A stretch of DNA of 49,321 nucleotides from Oscillospiraceae bacterium (GCA_020025275.1 JAHHSI010000015.1:1-49321), one strand, 5' to 3'; positions 1 through 8,321 are shown, counted from the first letter of the stretch. The notes: generated by a model from the letters alone, not told the origin. A program made the numbers and translations.

Positions 1-28
1 TCATGACTTCATTTTCTCTTGCATCCAT
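1..28 (-). CDS. 5' end of an unidentified gene leaving the left edge
   Basis: An ATG at 28-26 on the minus strand opens a frame (MDARENEVM) that stays open to the window edge. A perfect GGAGG lies at 41-37, eight bases upstream, and a TATAAT sits at 81-76 as a possible -10. Only nine residues are visible, so nothing can be said about function. Basis: seen directly; that it is a gene is inferred from the ribosome binding site. Confidence 0.4.
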
Positions 29-216
29 TGTATGCGCCTCCGTTCTCTTCGATTTCCGTGGAAGTGGCTATTCTTATTATAGTCCATCAGCGGCTGAAAA
101 AGTGAACAAACTGTCAATTCTTGCGTCATTTCTATGCTCATGTACAGTTCTCGGCGTAATTCGCCGCCTCTTGTTGTATCATTTTACCATCTCCGCCTTC
201 TTTTTGCAAGAAGATT

Positions 217-1479
217 TCATCGCTCCACCACGCAGCGCCCCTCGGACCAGACCGCGGTGATATTGTGGCGATGGGTCATGTACATGGCGCGCTCAAATCG
301 CTCCGCCACGCTCAAAGGCCGGGTGGCCTCCACAAAATCACTGTCGTCCAGCACCACGGCATGGAGCGGATCTCCCACGGCAAATCCGGCACCGGCACCG
401 AAATACCTGTGCCCCGCCGTGGTCCCCAGATAATATCCCTCCGCCACGGTCAGGAAATCTGTCTTCCAGTCGTCCATGATCTGGCGCACCTTGGAGGTGC
501 GGATGGTGGTGGTGATGACCCGATACATGGGCAGCTGGGCGCCTCCGGCGATGTCGGAGCCCAGTGTGACCCACAACCCCTCCTGCAGCATCTTCTTCAC
601 CGGGCAGATGCCGGAGGAAATATTGATGTTGGAATCGGCGCAGTGGACCACCACCACGTTGTGATCCTTCATGGCCTGCCGCTCCACGGCATCGCTGTGG
701 ACGCAGTGGGCCATCAGCGTATGGTCCTTCCACAGACCATGCTTCTCATAGGTCTGCCAGTACCGCTGACACTCCGGATGCAGCCGGGCCACCAATTCGA
801 TCTCCCCGGCACTCTCGGAGAGATGGGACTGCACATAGAGTCCCCGTTCCTCGGCCAGCTGCCCCAGCCAGCCCATCAGCTCATCCGAACAGGAGGGAGT
901 GAACCGGGGCGTCAGAATCGGCTTGATGTGCTCAAAATGGCAGCCCTCCAGCCACCGAAGCGTTTCCCGTTCGGATTCCTCCGTCGTCTCCTCCAGAATA
1001 CCCGGCGCTCCATTGCGATCCATATTCACCTTGCCCACATAGCCGGTGACGCCGGCCTTCTCCAGCTCCTCCATCAAGATCCATGTGGCCTCCGTGTGGA
1101 GGGAGGAGAACATGCAGACACGTGTGGTGCCATTGGTGATCAGGTCACTGGCCAGACGCCGGTAGATTCGACGGGCATAGGCAAGATCGGCAAAGCGCGC
1201 CTCGGTGCGGAAGGTGTAGCGCTGCAGCCATTCCATCAGCGGCAGATCCATCCCCATGCCCAACATGGGGTACTGGGGGGCATGGAGGTGCATATCGGCA
1301 AAGGACTGCAGGATCAGCCGCTCGCCGTAGTCCCGCACCACGCCGTCATAGCCCTGCGGCAGCGTCTGCTCAATGCCGGCGATCACGCCGTCCTCCAGCA
1401 GAAGATAGCCCCGTTCCACAATGGACAACTCTCCCAATACGGGCGCATGCACGATATTTCCTTTCAATGCTTCTTTCAT
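217..1479 (-). CDS. guaD: Guanine deaminase
   Basis: A 420-residue amidohydrolase that deaminates guanine to xanthine and ammonia in the cytoplasm. The metal-binding HLH is at residues 64-66 after an SFADM motif, followed by the SHLSES, AHCVH and LGSDIAGG segments expected of zinc-dependent guanine deaminases. I chose the ATG at 1479 because AAAGGAG lies just upstream; an open frame reaches 1536 but runs into the riboswitch terminator. The gene is alone on its strand, behind a guanine riboswitch and a TTGCAT-17-TATAAT promoter, so control by guanine level is expected. It fits the purine catabolic genes further right. Family assignment is firm; substrate is inferred from family and riboswitch. 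Confidence 0.9.
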   Translation of the reverse strand: MKEALKGNIVHAPVLGELSIVERGYLLLEDGVIAGIEQTLPQGYDGVVRDYGERLILQSFADMHLHAPQYPMLGMGMDLPLMEWLQRYTFRTEARFADLAYARRIYRRLASDLITNGTTRVCMFSSLHTEATWILMEELEKAGVTGYVGKVNMDRNGAPGILEETTEESERETLRWLEGCHFEHIKPILTPRFTPSCSDELMGWLGQLAEERGLYVQSHLSESAGEIELVARLHPECQRYWQTYEKHGLWKDHTLMAHCVHSDAVERQAMKDHNVVVVHCADSNINISSGICPVKKMLQEGLWVTLGSDIAGGAQLPMYRVITTTIRTSKVRQIMDDWKTDFLTVAEGYYLGTTAGHRYFGAGAGFAVGDPLHAVVLDDSDFVEATRPLSVAERFERAMYMTHRHNITAVWSEGRCVVER

Positions 1480-1499
1480 CGCTGCTCCTTTCACCAAAC

Positions 1500-1538
1500 A
1501 AAAAAGAGCGCTTCGCCGCCTGCGGCAGCAAAGCACTC
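1500..1538 (-). terminator. Riboswitch expression-platform terminator
   Basis: On the minus strand a continuous 15-bp helix (1538-1524 with 1520-1506, two G-U pairs) closes a GCA loop and is followed by six U. Its first three bases (GAG, 1538-1536) are also the last three of the riboswitch P1 3' strand, so helix P1 and the full terminator compete. Confidence 0.85.
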
Positions 1539-1600
1539 ATAGTGAAACCTGTGGCGGTTCCGTAGAAACCTCCGCGCCATCCACTGCGGAGTTATATGAG
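1536..1600 (-). promoter_or_regulatory. Guanine-class purine riboswitch aptamer
   Basis: Read on the minus strand. P1 is CUCAUA/UAUGAG (1600-1595 with 1541-1536). Then come the J1/2 UAA, P2 CUCCGC/GCGGAG, the conserved J2/3 UUUCUAC, and P3 GGAACC/GGUUUC. Loop L2 carries UGG and L3 carries CCA, enough for the G-C kissing pairs. J3/1 reads ACUAUGAG, with C at the position that pairs with the ligand (C for guanine, U for adenine). It sits 57 bases upstream of the guanine deaminase start. The match is by eye to the purine riboswitch consensus; L2 is longer than usual. Confidence 0.85.
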
Positions 1601-1658
1601 CCGACCTCTTGGAATACCAACCCTTTTTGTTGGATTTTTCTTTGAATTTTATGCTTTT

Positions 1659-1687
1659 ATTATAGCGTATATACCTTTCAAATGCAA
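1659..1687 (-). promoter_or_regulatory. Promoter for the riboswitch and guaD
   Basis: TTGCAT (1687-1682), a 17-base spacer and TATAAT (1664-1659) on the minus strand. This places the start about 50 bases before the riboswitch P1 helix. Confidence 0.7.
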
Positions 1688-1758
1688 GAGTGATATTCCT
1701 TCCACCGCTGGCATATAGTTCTACAAGCACTGTTTCACACATAGGAAAGGAGCACCAC

Positions 1759-2913
1759 ATGAAGAAAAAGCTGGCACGCCGCATTTTGGCCGTTTCTCTC
1801 TCCCTGATGACGCTATGGGCCGCCGTTGTCACTGCAAGCAGTGAAACGCTGGATGCTGCCGTCACTGCCATGAAAGAGAGCACCGCTCTGCCCCGACAGC
1901 TGCTGCGCTGGGAACTGGGCGACTTTTTTTCCGACACTCCCCTCTCCCCCGTCACCATGCTCACCCTGCGCCAGTCCCCGCTGCTGATGGCCCAACGCTC
2001 TGGGATCGCCGCGCTGCGCTCCCACGCTGCGGAAGAACCGGAACCGGCTGACCCGGCCCCGGCGCCGCCGGTCGAAGAAACCCCTCCTGCACCGGCCCCC
2101 ACCCCCGTCAGCACCGATCCGCTCACCGATGGTCTTCAATTTCTGGATAACGGCATCCCGCCGCAGACCGTCCACCCCACCTCTGAGAGCGGCTACACCG
2201 TGGTCAATGGTGTCTACATCAAAAATACGTCTTCCCACGAACTGGATGCCGGCGCTCTATCCGCTATGGATTTCTCGGCCCGTCCCGGTGCCGAGGGGCC
2301 GCAGGTCCTCATCATCCACAGCCACGGCAGCGAGGCCTATGCCATGCCGCCGGGGCAGGAATATGTCCCCACCGGCGACTACCGCACCGATGATGATCGC
2401 TGCAGTGTGCTGCGTGTAGGGGATGAGGTGGCCTCCGTCCTCTCTGCCCACGGCCTGTCCGTCCTCCATGACCGGACCCTCCACGACGTCCCCAGCTACA
2501 ACGACTCCTACAGCAACAGTCTGGCCGCCATGGAGTCCTATCTGGCCGACTACCCCTCCATCACCTTCATTCTGGACATTCACCGCGACGCCATCGCCGA
2601 TGCCGACGGCAACCAGTATAAGGTGATCTCGCAAGAGGAGCCACGGGCGGCGCAGGTCAGCCTTGTAATGGGCAATGCCTATGACGGCTGGCAGGATAAC
2701 CTGAAGCTGGCACTGGCTGTTCAGAGCCACATCACGGAGAGCTATCCCACCTTGATGCGGCCGCTCTCCGTACGTGGATATCGCTATAATCAGCACCTCA
2801 CCCGTGGTGCGATGCTGGTGGAGATCGGCGCCGCCGGAAACTCCATGGACGAGGCCCTTCTGGCTGCCCGCATTTTTGCCAACGGTCTGGCGGAGACCAT
2901 TTTAGGGCAATAG
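1759..2913 (+). CDS. spoIIP: Stage II sporulation protein P
   Basis: A 384-residue peptidoglycan hydrolase of the engulfment complex; SpoIID, SpoIIM and SpoIIP thin septal peptidoglycan so the mother cell can engulf the forespore. A hydrophobic signal or anchor spans about residues 8-28, then a Pro/Ala/Glu-rich linker at roughly 90-118. The C-terminal amidase domain shows HSHGSEAY, DIHRDA, RGYRYNQH and LVEIGAAGN. I used the ATG at 1759 because AGGAAAGGAGC precedes it; an upstream in-frame start has no site. The gene is monocistronic with its own terminator. It shows that the organism makes endospores. Confidence 0.9.
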   Translation: MKKKLARRILAVSLSLMTLWAAVVTASSETLDAAVTAMKESTALPRQLLRWELGDFFSDTPLSPVTMLTLRQSPLLMAQRSGIAALRSHAAEEPEPADPAPAPPVEETPPAPAPTPVSTDPLTDGLQFLDNGIPPQTVHPTSESGYTVVNGVYIKNTSSHELDAGALSAMDFSARPGAEGPQVLIIHSHGSEAYAMPPGQEYVPTGDYRTDDDRCSVLRVGDEVASVLSAHGLSVLHDRTLHDVPSYNDSYSNSLAAMESYLADYPSITFILDIHRDAIADADGNQYKVISQEEPRAAQVSLVMGNAYDGWQDNLKLALAVQSHITESYPTLMRPLSVRGYRYNQHLTRGAMLVEIGAAGNSMDEALLAARIFANGLAETILGQ

Positions 2914-2956
2914 CCGCTGTTGCTCTTCGTCTCCCTGCTACGATCTCTTTTGAAAC

Positions 2957-2995
2957 GCGCGGCACGATCGTTCCCAATCGTGCCGCACGTTTTTT
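2957..2995 (+). terminator. spoIIP terminator
   Basis: GCGGCACGAT (2959-2968) pairs with ATCGTGCCGC (2977-2986), followed closely by a six-T run. Confidence 0.85.
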
Positions 2996-3062
2996 CGCTG
3001 CTCTTATGTACATTCGGGGGCGTCCAGCCGCCATGCACCCCTCCGCCGCAGGGACGCTTCGA

Positions 3063-3500
3063 TCATACCGGAAGGAGACCGTACTGCCTCAATACGATCA
3101 GCAGCACCCACACTCCGGTGAATCCCACGGTCAGGCACGCCAACACCAACGGCGCCGTGTAGAGGCCTTTTTTCACAGTCGCCTGTGCAGGATCTTCCCC
3201 GTGGTACATGATCCGGATCTCCTGACCGACTTTCATCCAGGAAGAATAGTAGTTGCCCACCAGCTCGTAGGTTTTCCCCTGCGCTTTGTATGCAATGACC
3301 GGGGAAAGTCCATAATGATGGTGCTGCAGACCAGCACTTCTGGGCGTCGTATTTTTACAAAACCGAATGATAGTCCCGGTACACTCCTGATAACTTCTCA
3401 GTTTTTTCATGCTGTTCCGAAGCAAAAAGATGGTCACAACAAAGAAAATCAGCGGAAAAATAAAGAATAAATCCAAAAACACCTTGAGCATCGTTTTCAC
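3063..3500 (-). CDS. DUF3592-like membrane protein
   Basis: A 145-residue protein with one transmembrane segment at about residues 5-27 and another near 115-137. Between them lies a soluble beta-rich segment containing TGTIIRF, SPVIAYKAQGKTYEL and GQEIRIMYHGEDP. That layout is typical of DUF3592 proteins, whose function is unknown. The start is supported by GAAAGGTG upstream. The next gene on the same strand is a lipoprotein 69 bases upstream, so the two may be co-transcribed. Function not assigned. Confidence 0.7.
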   Translation of the reverse strand: MKTMLKVFLDLFFIFPLIFFVVTIFLLRNSMKKLRSYQECTGTIIRFCKNTTPRSAGLQHHHYGLSPVIAYKAQGKTYELVGNYYSSWMKVGQEIRIMYHGEDPAQATVKKGLYTAPLVLACLTVGFTGVWVLLIVLRQYGLLPV

Positions 3501-3569
3501 CTTTCACTTTCTGCCGCAGCCCGTTTCTCCCCTATTGGTACAAGCCGTACGCATCCACATACTCTTCGA

Positions 3570-4268
3570 TCAGGAATTCCCTTCAACCGGCTTGTACAGC
3601 CGCCGCCCATAGGTATATGAATACTGTTCGAGATGGTCAAGATCGATGCTGTTCACATCGTCACAAAGATACAATAAGAGATCGACTTCCTGTCCTTTCA
3701 ACACCTCTTCCAACCGATCCAGTACGCGTTCATCGGCACCGGTGCTGCGGTCCATGAAAATACGCACACTGGAACAGGCAGGCTGCTCGCGCAGGTATTG
3801 TCCAATGTCATCACCCTCCTGAAGCTCTGCCGACGGTCTCCCGCAAAATAAAGTATACGCAGTCATCCGGCATTCGGGGAACTCTTTTTTCACGATCCCC
3901 TCAAAATACTGATTCACCGGTTCTTTCCAATCCCGCAAAAACATACTGTCTGTGATCTCACCGCCATAGGTGACCCACACATCTACAAGCGACTGATCCG
4001 GCAGCCTGACATAGGCCTCATAGTAATCTTCCCAGTCAAAGTAATCGATCTGCCTTTGCTCCACATCCGAAACGTCTCCCCGCACTCCATACGTCTTCCA
4101 GAGGTATTCGTTGATATACTCTTTCCGTTCCGGCTGTGTCATCCGTGGGAAGTTCACCTGCCCCTCCGGTGCCGCCGGTTGCCGGAAAAAGCAGCCGGAG
4201 CACAGGCCCACGCACAGCGTCAGAAGCAAAGCCACAGCCCCAAAATGTTTGTTCATCTTTGCCACCAT
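3570..4268 (-). CDS. Putative lipoprotein of unknown function
   Basis: A 232-residue protein with a lipoprotein signal peptide: hydrophobic stretch at about residues 9-22, then LCSGC, with Cys26 as the lipidated residue. The mature part is acidic, with no motif I recognise. Two starts are possible: ATG at 4268, with a purine-rich stretch upstream, or ATG at 4256, with GGTGG upstream; both keep the signal peptide. It probably sits on the outer face of the membrane. It lies upstream of the DUF3592-like gene on the same strand. Confidence 0.65.
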   Translation of the reverse strand: MVAKMNKHFGAVALLLTLCVGLCSGCFFRQPAAPEGQVNFPRMTQPERKEYINEYLWKTYGVRGDVSDVEQRQIDYFDWEDYYEAYVRLPDQSLVDVWVTYGGEITDSMFLRDWKEPVNQYFEGIVKKEFPECRMTAYTLFCGRPSAELQEGDDIGQYLREQPACSSVRIFMDRSTGADERVLDRLEEVLKGQEVDLLLYLCDDVNSIDLDHLEQYSYTYGRRLYKPVEGNS

Positions 4269-4563
4269 CCATTTCTTCTATAATCTCAAGCCGCTCTGCC
4301 AGACCGTAGCCCACTCTTTCCCGAATCTTTCCTGCCGTCGGCCCGGTGGTAATCCTCTATACTTCCGGCCGCCCCCCACGGGAAACAGTTCCGGAACATC
4401 AGAACAGGGAAACATTTTCCGCTCCGAATACGTTTTTTTAAATCTTATCATTCTCTTTCCCCACCGTCAACCCACTTTTCTCTTCCCTTCGGTCCCGGCT
4501 GCCGGGCAGATCGAACCGCATCCACCGGTTGCATCGACGTACCGGCCGTTTCTCTCCCTACAG

Positions 4564-4599
4564 AAAAAACGAGGAAGCTCTCACAGGAGAGCTTCCTCG
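4564..4599 (-). terminator. Terminator of the threonine-synthase-like gene
   Basis: A perfect 13-bp stem (4570-4582 with 4587-4599) with an ACAG loop, followed on the minus strand by six T (4569-4564). I see nothing gene-like in the roughly 295 bases between here and 4268. Confidence 0.9.
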
Positions 4600-4630
4600 T
4601 TTCGTTGTGTTTTGGGTCCGATAGGGCGCT

Positions 4631-5872
4631 TTATTCCACGCTTACCCCTCTCTCGCGGAAGCCCTCTACCATCACATCCAGATCCGGCTCGATGTGCAGC
4701 GGTTCACCGGCGGAGAGAATGGCATTGGCCACATCCTTCAAGCCGTTGCCGGTGACCACGGAAACCACGGTGGCATCCTTCTCGATCAAGCCCATCTCGC
4801 AGGCCTTCTTCAGGGCGGCCGTGCCGGTGACGCCGGCCGGCTCACCAAAGACGCCGCAGGTACGCCCCAAGAGACGCTGGGCCGCCAGAATCTCCTCATC
4901 TGTTACATTGATGGCCAAGCCGTTGGACTCGCGAATCGCCATCAGCGCCTTGTCCGCATTGCGGGGTACGCCCACGGCGATGGAATCTGCCAGAGTATTC
5001 TCCTCCATGGGATACCACTCCTCCCCCGTCTGGATAGCGCGGTTGAGGGGGCAGCAGCCGGCGGACTGTCCGGAAATGAGGCGGGGCAGCTTATCGATAA
5101 AGCCAATGGCATAGAGGTCCTTCAGGCCCTTCCACACACCGGCGATGGTGCAGCCGTCCCCTACAGAAATGGCCAGATAATCGGGCATCTCCCAGCCCAG
5201 CTGCTCAGCGATCTCCAGCGAAACCGTCTTTTTTCCCTCGGAAAGATAGGGGTTGATGGCGGCGTTGCGGTTATACCAGCCGTACTTTTCAATAGCCGCA
5301 GCAGACATCTTGAAGGTCTCCTCGTAGTTGCCCTTGACGCTGATCACATTGGCGCCGAAGATCATCAGCTGGGCCACCTTTCCCTTGGGGGCACGCTCGG
5401 GTACGAAGATATAGGTCTTCATCCCGGCCGCCGCCGCATTGCCGGCCAGCGAAGAGGCGGCATTGCCGGTGGAGGAGCAGGCGATGGTCTTGGCCCCGGC
5501 CTCCCGTGCCTTGGCAACCGCCATGGCGCTGGCACGATCCTTCAGCGACGCCGTGGGGTTCTGTCCGTCATCCTTAACCCACAGCTGCTTGATGCCCAGC
5601 ATCTCCGCCAGCTTCGGCTCGTCATAAAGAGGGCTCCAGCCCACACGCAGCGGCGTGTCCTCTGTGGTCTCCTCCACCGGCAGCAGCTCCCGATAGCGCC
5701 ACATGGAGCGGTTCTCTCTCCGAGCCAGTTTTTCCTTGGTCAGCACTGACTTGATGTAGTCATAGTCATAAACGATATCCAAAATACCGCCGCATTCGCA
5801 GTTGGTCAGGTCCGGAGTGGCCTCATAGGTCTTGCCGCAGCGGACACACTTGGCGCATTTTACGTTTCTCAT
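4631..5872 (-). CDS. thrC: Threonine-synthase-like PLP enzyme
   Basis: A 413-residue fold-type II PLP enzyme. An N-terminal zinc ribbon has cysteines 6, 9, 12, 25 and 27. The PLP lysine is K111 in ASLKDRAS, and the phosphate and substrate loop is SSTGNAAS (133-140). Length and ribbon match class I threonine synthases, which turn O-phosphohomoserine into threonine. No other threonine gene is nearby, and it neighbours a second PLP enzyme and ygeY/ygeW, so a role in the catabolic pathway (an amino acid ammonia-lyase or related beta-elimination) is a real alternative. Start at 5872: AAAGGAG lies ten bases upstream. It has its own promoter and terminator. Family sure, exact reaction not. Confidence 0.8.
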   Translation of the reverse strand: MRNVKCAKCVRCGKTYEATPDLTNCECGGILDIVYDYDYIKSVLTKEKLARRENRSMWRYRELLPVEETTEDTPLRVGWSPLYDEPKLAEMLGIKQLWVKDDGQNPTASLKDRASAMAVAKAREAGAKTIACSSTGNAASSLAGNAAAAGMKTYIFVPERAPKGKVAQLMIFGANVISVKGNYEETFKMSAAAIEKYGWYNRNAAINPYLSEGKKTVSLEIAEQLGWEMPDYLAISVGDGCTIAGVWKGLKDLYAIGFIDKLPRLISGQSAGCCPLNRAIQTGEEWYPMEENTLADSIAVGVPRNADKALMAIRESNGLAINVTDEEILAAQRLLGRTCGVFGEPAGVTGTAALKKACEMGLIEKDATVVSVVTGNGLKDVANAILSAGEPLHIEPDLDVMVEGFRERGVSVE

Positions 5873-5918
5873 AAAGCGATCTCCTTTACTTCCGAAAGTC
5901 CCAATCTTTTCGTCCTTT

Positions 5919-5947
5919 ATCATGCCGTGCCACTGCCCATTTGTCAA
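5919..5947 (-). promoter_or_regulatory. Promoter of the threonine-synthase-like gene
   Basis: TTGACA (5947-5942), a 17-base spacer and CATGAT (5924-5919) on the minus strand, just after the terminator of the upstream PLP-enzyme gene. Confidence 0.65.
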
Positions 5948-5961
5948 TGGGAGTTTCGCAC

Positions 5962-5999
5962 AAAAAAAGAGGGGCGGGACGTGTGTCCCGTCCCCCTTT
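5962..5999 (-). terminator. Terminator of the PLP-enzyme gene
   Basis: A GC-rich 10-bp stem (5971-5980 with 5985-5994, one G-U) with a GTGT loop. On the minus strand it is followed by seven T (5968-5962). Confidence 0.85.
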
Positions 6000-6015
6000 T
6001 GAGACAGTTCGCTTT

Positions 6016-7491
6016 TTACAGCGTCTTGAGCAGGCCAGTAGCCTCGTTGAACTCATGGATCAGTTCATCCAGCTCCTTTGCCTGTGCGTGGACGGCATCC
6101 CAAGTATGCTCCGTGTCATACCACTGGGCGTTCAGATCCTCCACGTCCATGCCCTGCTGCTCCACCCACGTGTAGTACTTGAGGTTATGGATGCGCTTGC
6201 GGTCGGCATAGGTCAGCTCCAGCATATTGTCGGTCTTCAGCCCCAGCATATGGAGGGCGTGATCCTTGGCCGCCTCCACCTCGGTGTATGCGCCGTGCAT
6301 CTCGCTGAGTTCCTTGATGCGGGACTGATACATAACGGCGGAGTCGGTCAGCACCGTGCCCACTACGTCGTTCTCGGTCAGCTCGTAGTACTTGGCCATC
6401 TTGATGCAGCACAGCACGTTGGCGATGCCGGAGATTCCCAGCCAGGTCAGCTTTTCGATCATCTCGTCGTCCAGACCCACCTCATTCTTCATATAGGCCT
6501 GACCCTCCGGCGTGTTGAACAGGCGCAGCAGGCGCTGGCTGTCCTCGTCGTCGATGTCGATGACCATATCGGTATTCTTGACATTGTGTACCCACGGCAC
6601 GTGCTTGTCGCCGATACCCTCGATGCGGTGACCGCCAAAGCCGTTGTCCAGCAGCGTGGGGCACTGCAGTGCCTCGCCTACACCCAGCTTCAGGTGGGGA
6701 TAGCGCTCCTTGAGCAGATCGCCGGCAGACATGGTGCCCGCAGAGCCGGAGGTGAAGCAGGCGCCGGCAAAGCGGTCGCCGGGCTTCTTTACCGCCTCGA
6801 ACAGCGTGGCCAGAGCCGTACCGGTCACATTATAGTGCCACATGGGGTTGCCCATCTCTGCGAACTGGTTGAAGATCATCATGGTGGGATCTTCCTTCAG
6901 CTCCCATGTCTTATCGAAGATCTCCTTGACGTTGGACTCGCAGCCGGGCGTGGCGATCACCTGACCGGCGATGGACTGCAGCCACTCAAAACGCTCACGG
7001 GACATATCCTGCGGCAGAATGGCCACGCTGTCGCAGGCCAGCAGCTTGGAGTTAAAAGCGCCGCCGCGGCAGTAGTTGCCGGTGGAGGGCCATACGGCGT
7101 GGTGATAGGTGGCGTCAAACTGGCCGGTCACCAGACGGGGGGCCAAGCAGCCGAAGGAAGCACCCACCTTGTGGCAGCCCGTGGGGAACCACTTGCCGGC
7201 CATGGCAATGATCCGGCAGGGGACGCCGGAGAGAACACTGGGGATCTCTACATAGTTGGGAACCTTGCGGAACAGTCCGCCCTTCTCCTTTGCCTCGTTG
7301 AGCCAAGTAATACGGAACAGGTTAACAGGGTCGACATCCCACAGGCCGGCCTTGCTGAGGCGATCGAGAATCTTCTCGGGGATCAGCTCCGGATTCTGCA
7401 TCTGGGCAAAGGTGGGGATGATGACATTGTTTTCCTTCGCCTTCTGGATGTTGTGCTCCAAACCGGCCTTGTTGATAGTAAGATCGATCAT
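6016..7491 (-). CDS. Fold-type II PLP-dependent enzyme (tryptophan synthase beta-like)
   Basis: A 491-residue protein. The probable PLP lysine is K108 in GCHKVGAS, laid out as in TrpB. A substrate loop STGNYCRGG follows from residue 136, and the phosphate cup SGSAGT is at 248-253. It is longer than diaminopropionate ammonia-lyase YgeX (about 400 residues) and lacks motifs I associate with it. Its ATG overlaps the stop of the upstream regulator (ATGA, 7488-7491) and it has a strong GGAGGAG site. Placed opposite ygeY/ygeW it may be the ammonia-lyase or beta-eliminase step of the pathway. That is inference; the substrate is unknown. Confidence 0.75.
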   Translation of the reverse strand: MIDLTINKAGLEHNIQKAKENNVIIPTFAQMQNPELIPEKILDRLSKAGLWDVDPVNLFRITWLNEAKEKGGLFRKVPNYVEIPSVLSGVPCRIIAMAGKWFPTGCHKVGASFGCLAPRLVTGQFDATYHHAVWPSTGNYCRGGAFNSKLLACDSVAILPQDMSRERFEWLQSIAGQVIATPGCESNVKEIFDKTWELKEDPTMMIFNQFAEMGNPMWHYNVTGTALATLFEAVKKPGDRFAGACFTSGSAGTMSAGDLLKERYPHLKLGVGEALQCPTLLDNGFGGHRIEGIGDKHVPWVHNVKNTDMVIDIDDEDSQRLLRLFNTPEGQAYMKNEVGLDDEMIEKLTWLGISGIANVLCCIKMAKYYELTENDVVGTVLTDSAVMYQSRIKELSEMHGAYTEVEAAKDHALHMLGLKTDNMLELTYADRKRIHNLKYYTWVEQQGMDVEDLNAQWYDTEHTWDAVHAQAKELDELIHEFNEATGLLKTL

Positions 7492-8135
7492 TTTTTCTCC
7501 TCCTGTTGTTTGTTAGAATCGAGATAGGAATACAGGGTATATTTGGAAATCCCAAAATATTGGGCTACCTTGTCACTGGACTTGGTGACCAGGAACGCGC
7601 CGCTCTTGTTGAGGAAATTGATGGCACGGATCTTTTCATCCTTGTTCATCAGGGCCACCGGCTTACCCACCAGCGCCACCGACTGGTCAATGAGCTCATT
7701 GAGTACGTCGTTGATGTTGATCAGCTTCTCCGTTCTTTCCTCTTTGTCGCGGGGCTCCACCATCTCATTGATCTGCTGCTGGAGCAGCATGAGATCGGTC
7801 ACGTCGTAGTTGATGGAAAAAATACCTGTCACCACGCCGCTGCGATTTCGTATATACAGCGACGAGGATTTTAAAATCCGCCCTGTGGGCGTCCGCGTAA
7901 GATAACACAGATGATCCTTTGGCTGGCGTGCCTGATCTTCCAGCTGATCGAGAACCACCTGTGATGCACCATCCCCCACCTTGCGGCCGGAGACATGCCC
8001 GTTTTCGATGAAGACGATGGAGTGGTCGGGCCGGTTGCTGTTGATTTCATGAATCACCACCTCGCATTTGCTTCCAAACTGAGCAGCCACACCGGTGGCC
8101 AGCTGCTTGAGAAGATTCAATTTTCTGCTCTCCAT
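7488..8135 (-). CDS. YheO/DauR-type PAS and helix-turn-helix regulator
   Basis: A 215-residue transcription factor. The N-terminal two thirds form a YheO-like PAS domain (CEVVIHEIN, GRILKSSSLYIRN, GVVTGIFSINYDVT). The last 60 residues hold a helix-turn-helix, with SSDKVAQYFGISKYTLYSYL as the likely recognition unit. Start at 8135: AAGGAGGG lies just upstream, whereas upstream in-frame ATGs lack a site. It leads an operon with the PLP enzyme (4-base overlap) and diverges from ygeY. By position it should control both arms through the palindrome at 8203-8217. Its ligand is unknown, perhaps a ureide or amino acid intermediate. Confidence 0.8.
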   Translation of the reverse strand: MESRKLNLLKQLATGVAAQFGSKCEVVIHEINSNRPDHSIVFIENGHVSGRKVGDGASQVVLDQLEDQARQPKDHLCYLTRTPTGRILKSSSLYIRNRSGVVTGIFSINYDVTDLMLLQQQINEMVEPRDKEERTEKLININDVLNELIDQSVALVGKPVALMNKDEKIRAINFLNKSGAFLVTKSSDKVAQYFGISKYTLYSYLDSNKQQEEKK

Positions 8136-8163
8136 GATGCCCTCCTTACTCTGTCTTTTGTTC

Positions 8164-8193
8164 ATCATACCATATTCCTATTCTATAAATCAA
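8164..8193 (-). promoter_or_regulatory. Promoter of the regulator/PLP-enzyme operon
   Basis: TTGATT (8193-8188), an 18-base spacer and TATGAT (8169-8164) on the minus strand. Confidence 0.55.
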
Positions 8194-8202
8194 CGTCAAA
8201 TT

Positions 8203-8217
8203 CTAAAAAATTTTTAG
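8203..8217. promoter_or_regulatory. Candidate operator between divergent promoters
   Basis: A 15-base palindrome, CTAAAAAATTTTTAG, centred at 8210. It lies between the -35 boxes of the leftward (8188-8193) and rightward (8235-8240) promoters. It is the obvious place for the adjacent regulator to bind, but an A/T-run palindrome can also arise by chance. Confidence 0.4.
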
Positions 8218-8234
8218 GTGATATGAACTTTTGT

Positions 8235-8262
8235 TTGACATCCGTGTTACATGTGCTATGAT
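8235..8262 (+). promoter_or_regulatory. Promoter of ygeY
   Basis: TTGACA (8235-8240), a 16-base spacer and an extended -10, TGCTATGAT (8254-8262). A near-consensus housekeeping promoter. Confidence 0.8.
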
Positions 8263-8321
8263 AAGAGTACACAAACAACACCGGCAGGAACCATCGCGGA
8301 TAAATATGACGGAGGTGCATT

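Noticed and set aside
5873..6015. A T-box or threonine-responsive leader before the thrC-like gene
   Set aside because: The gap is only 143 bases and is fully used by a terminator, a promoter and the ribosome site.
5941..7527. Long open frame on the plus strand opposite the PLP enzyme (and similar ones opposite thrC, carB, the ABC ATPase, nrdD)
   Set aside because: Composition is His/Gly/Leu/Val-rich with no motifs, starts lack ribosome sites, and each lies exactly opposite a well-supported gene. They arise from GC-rich codon use.
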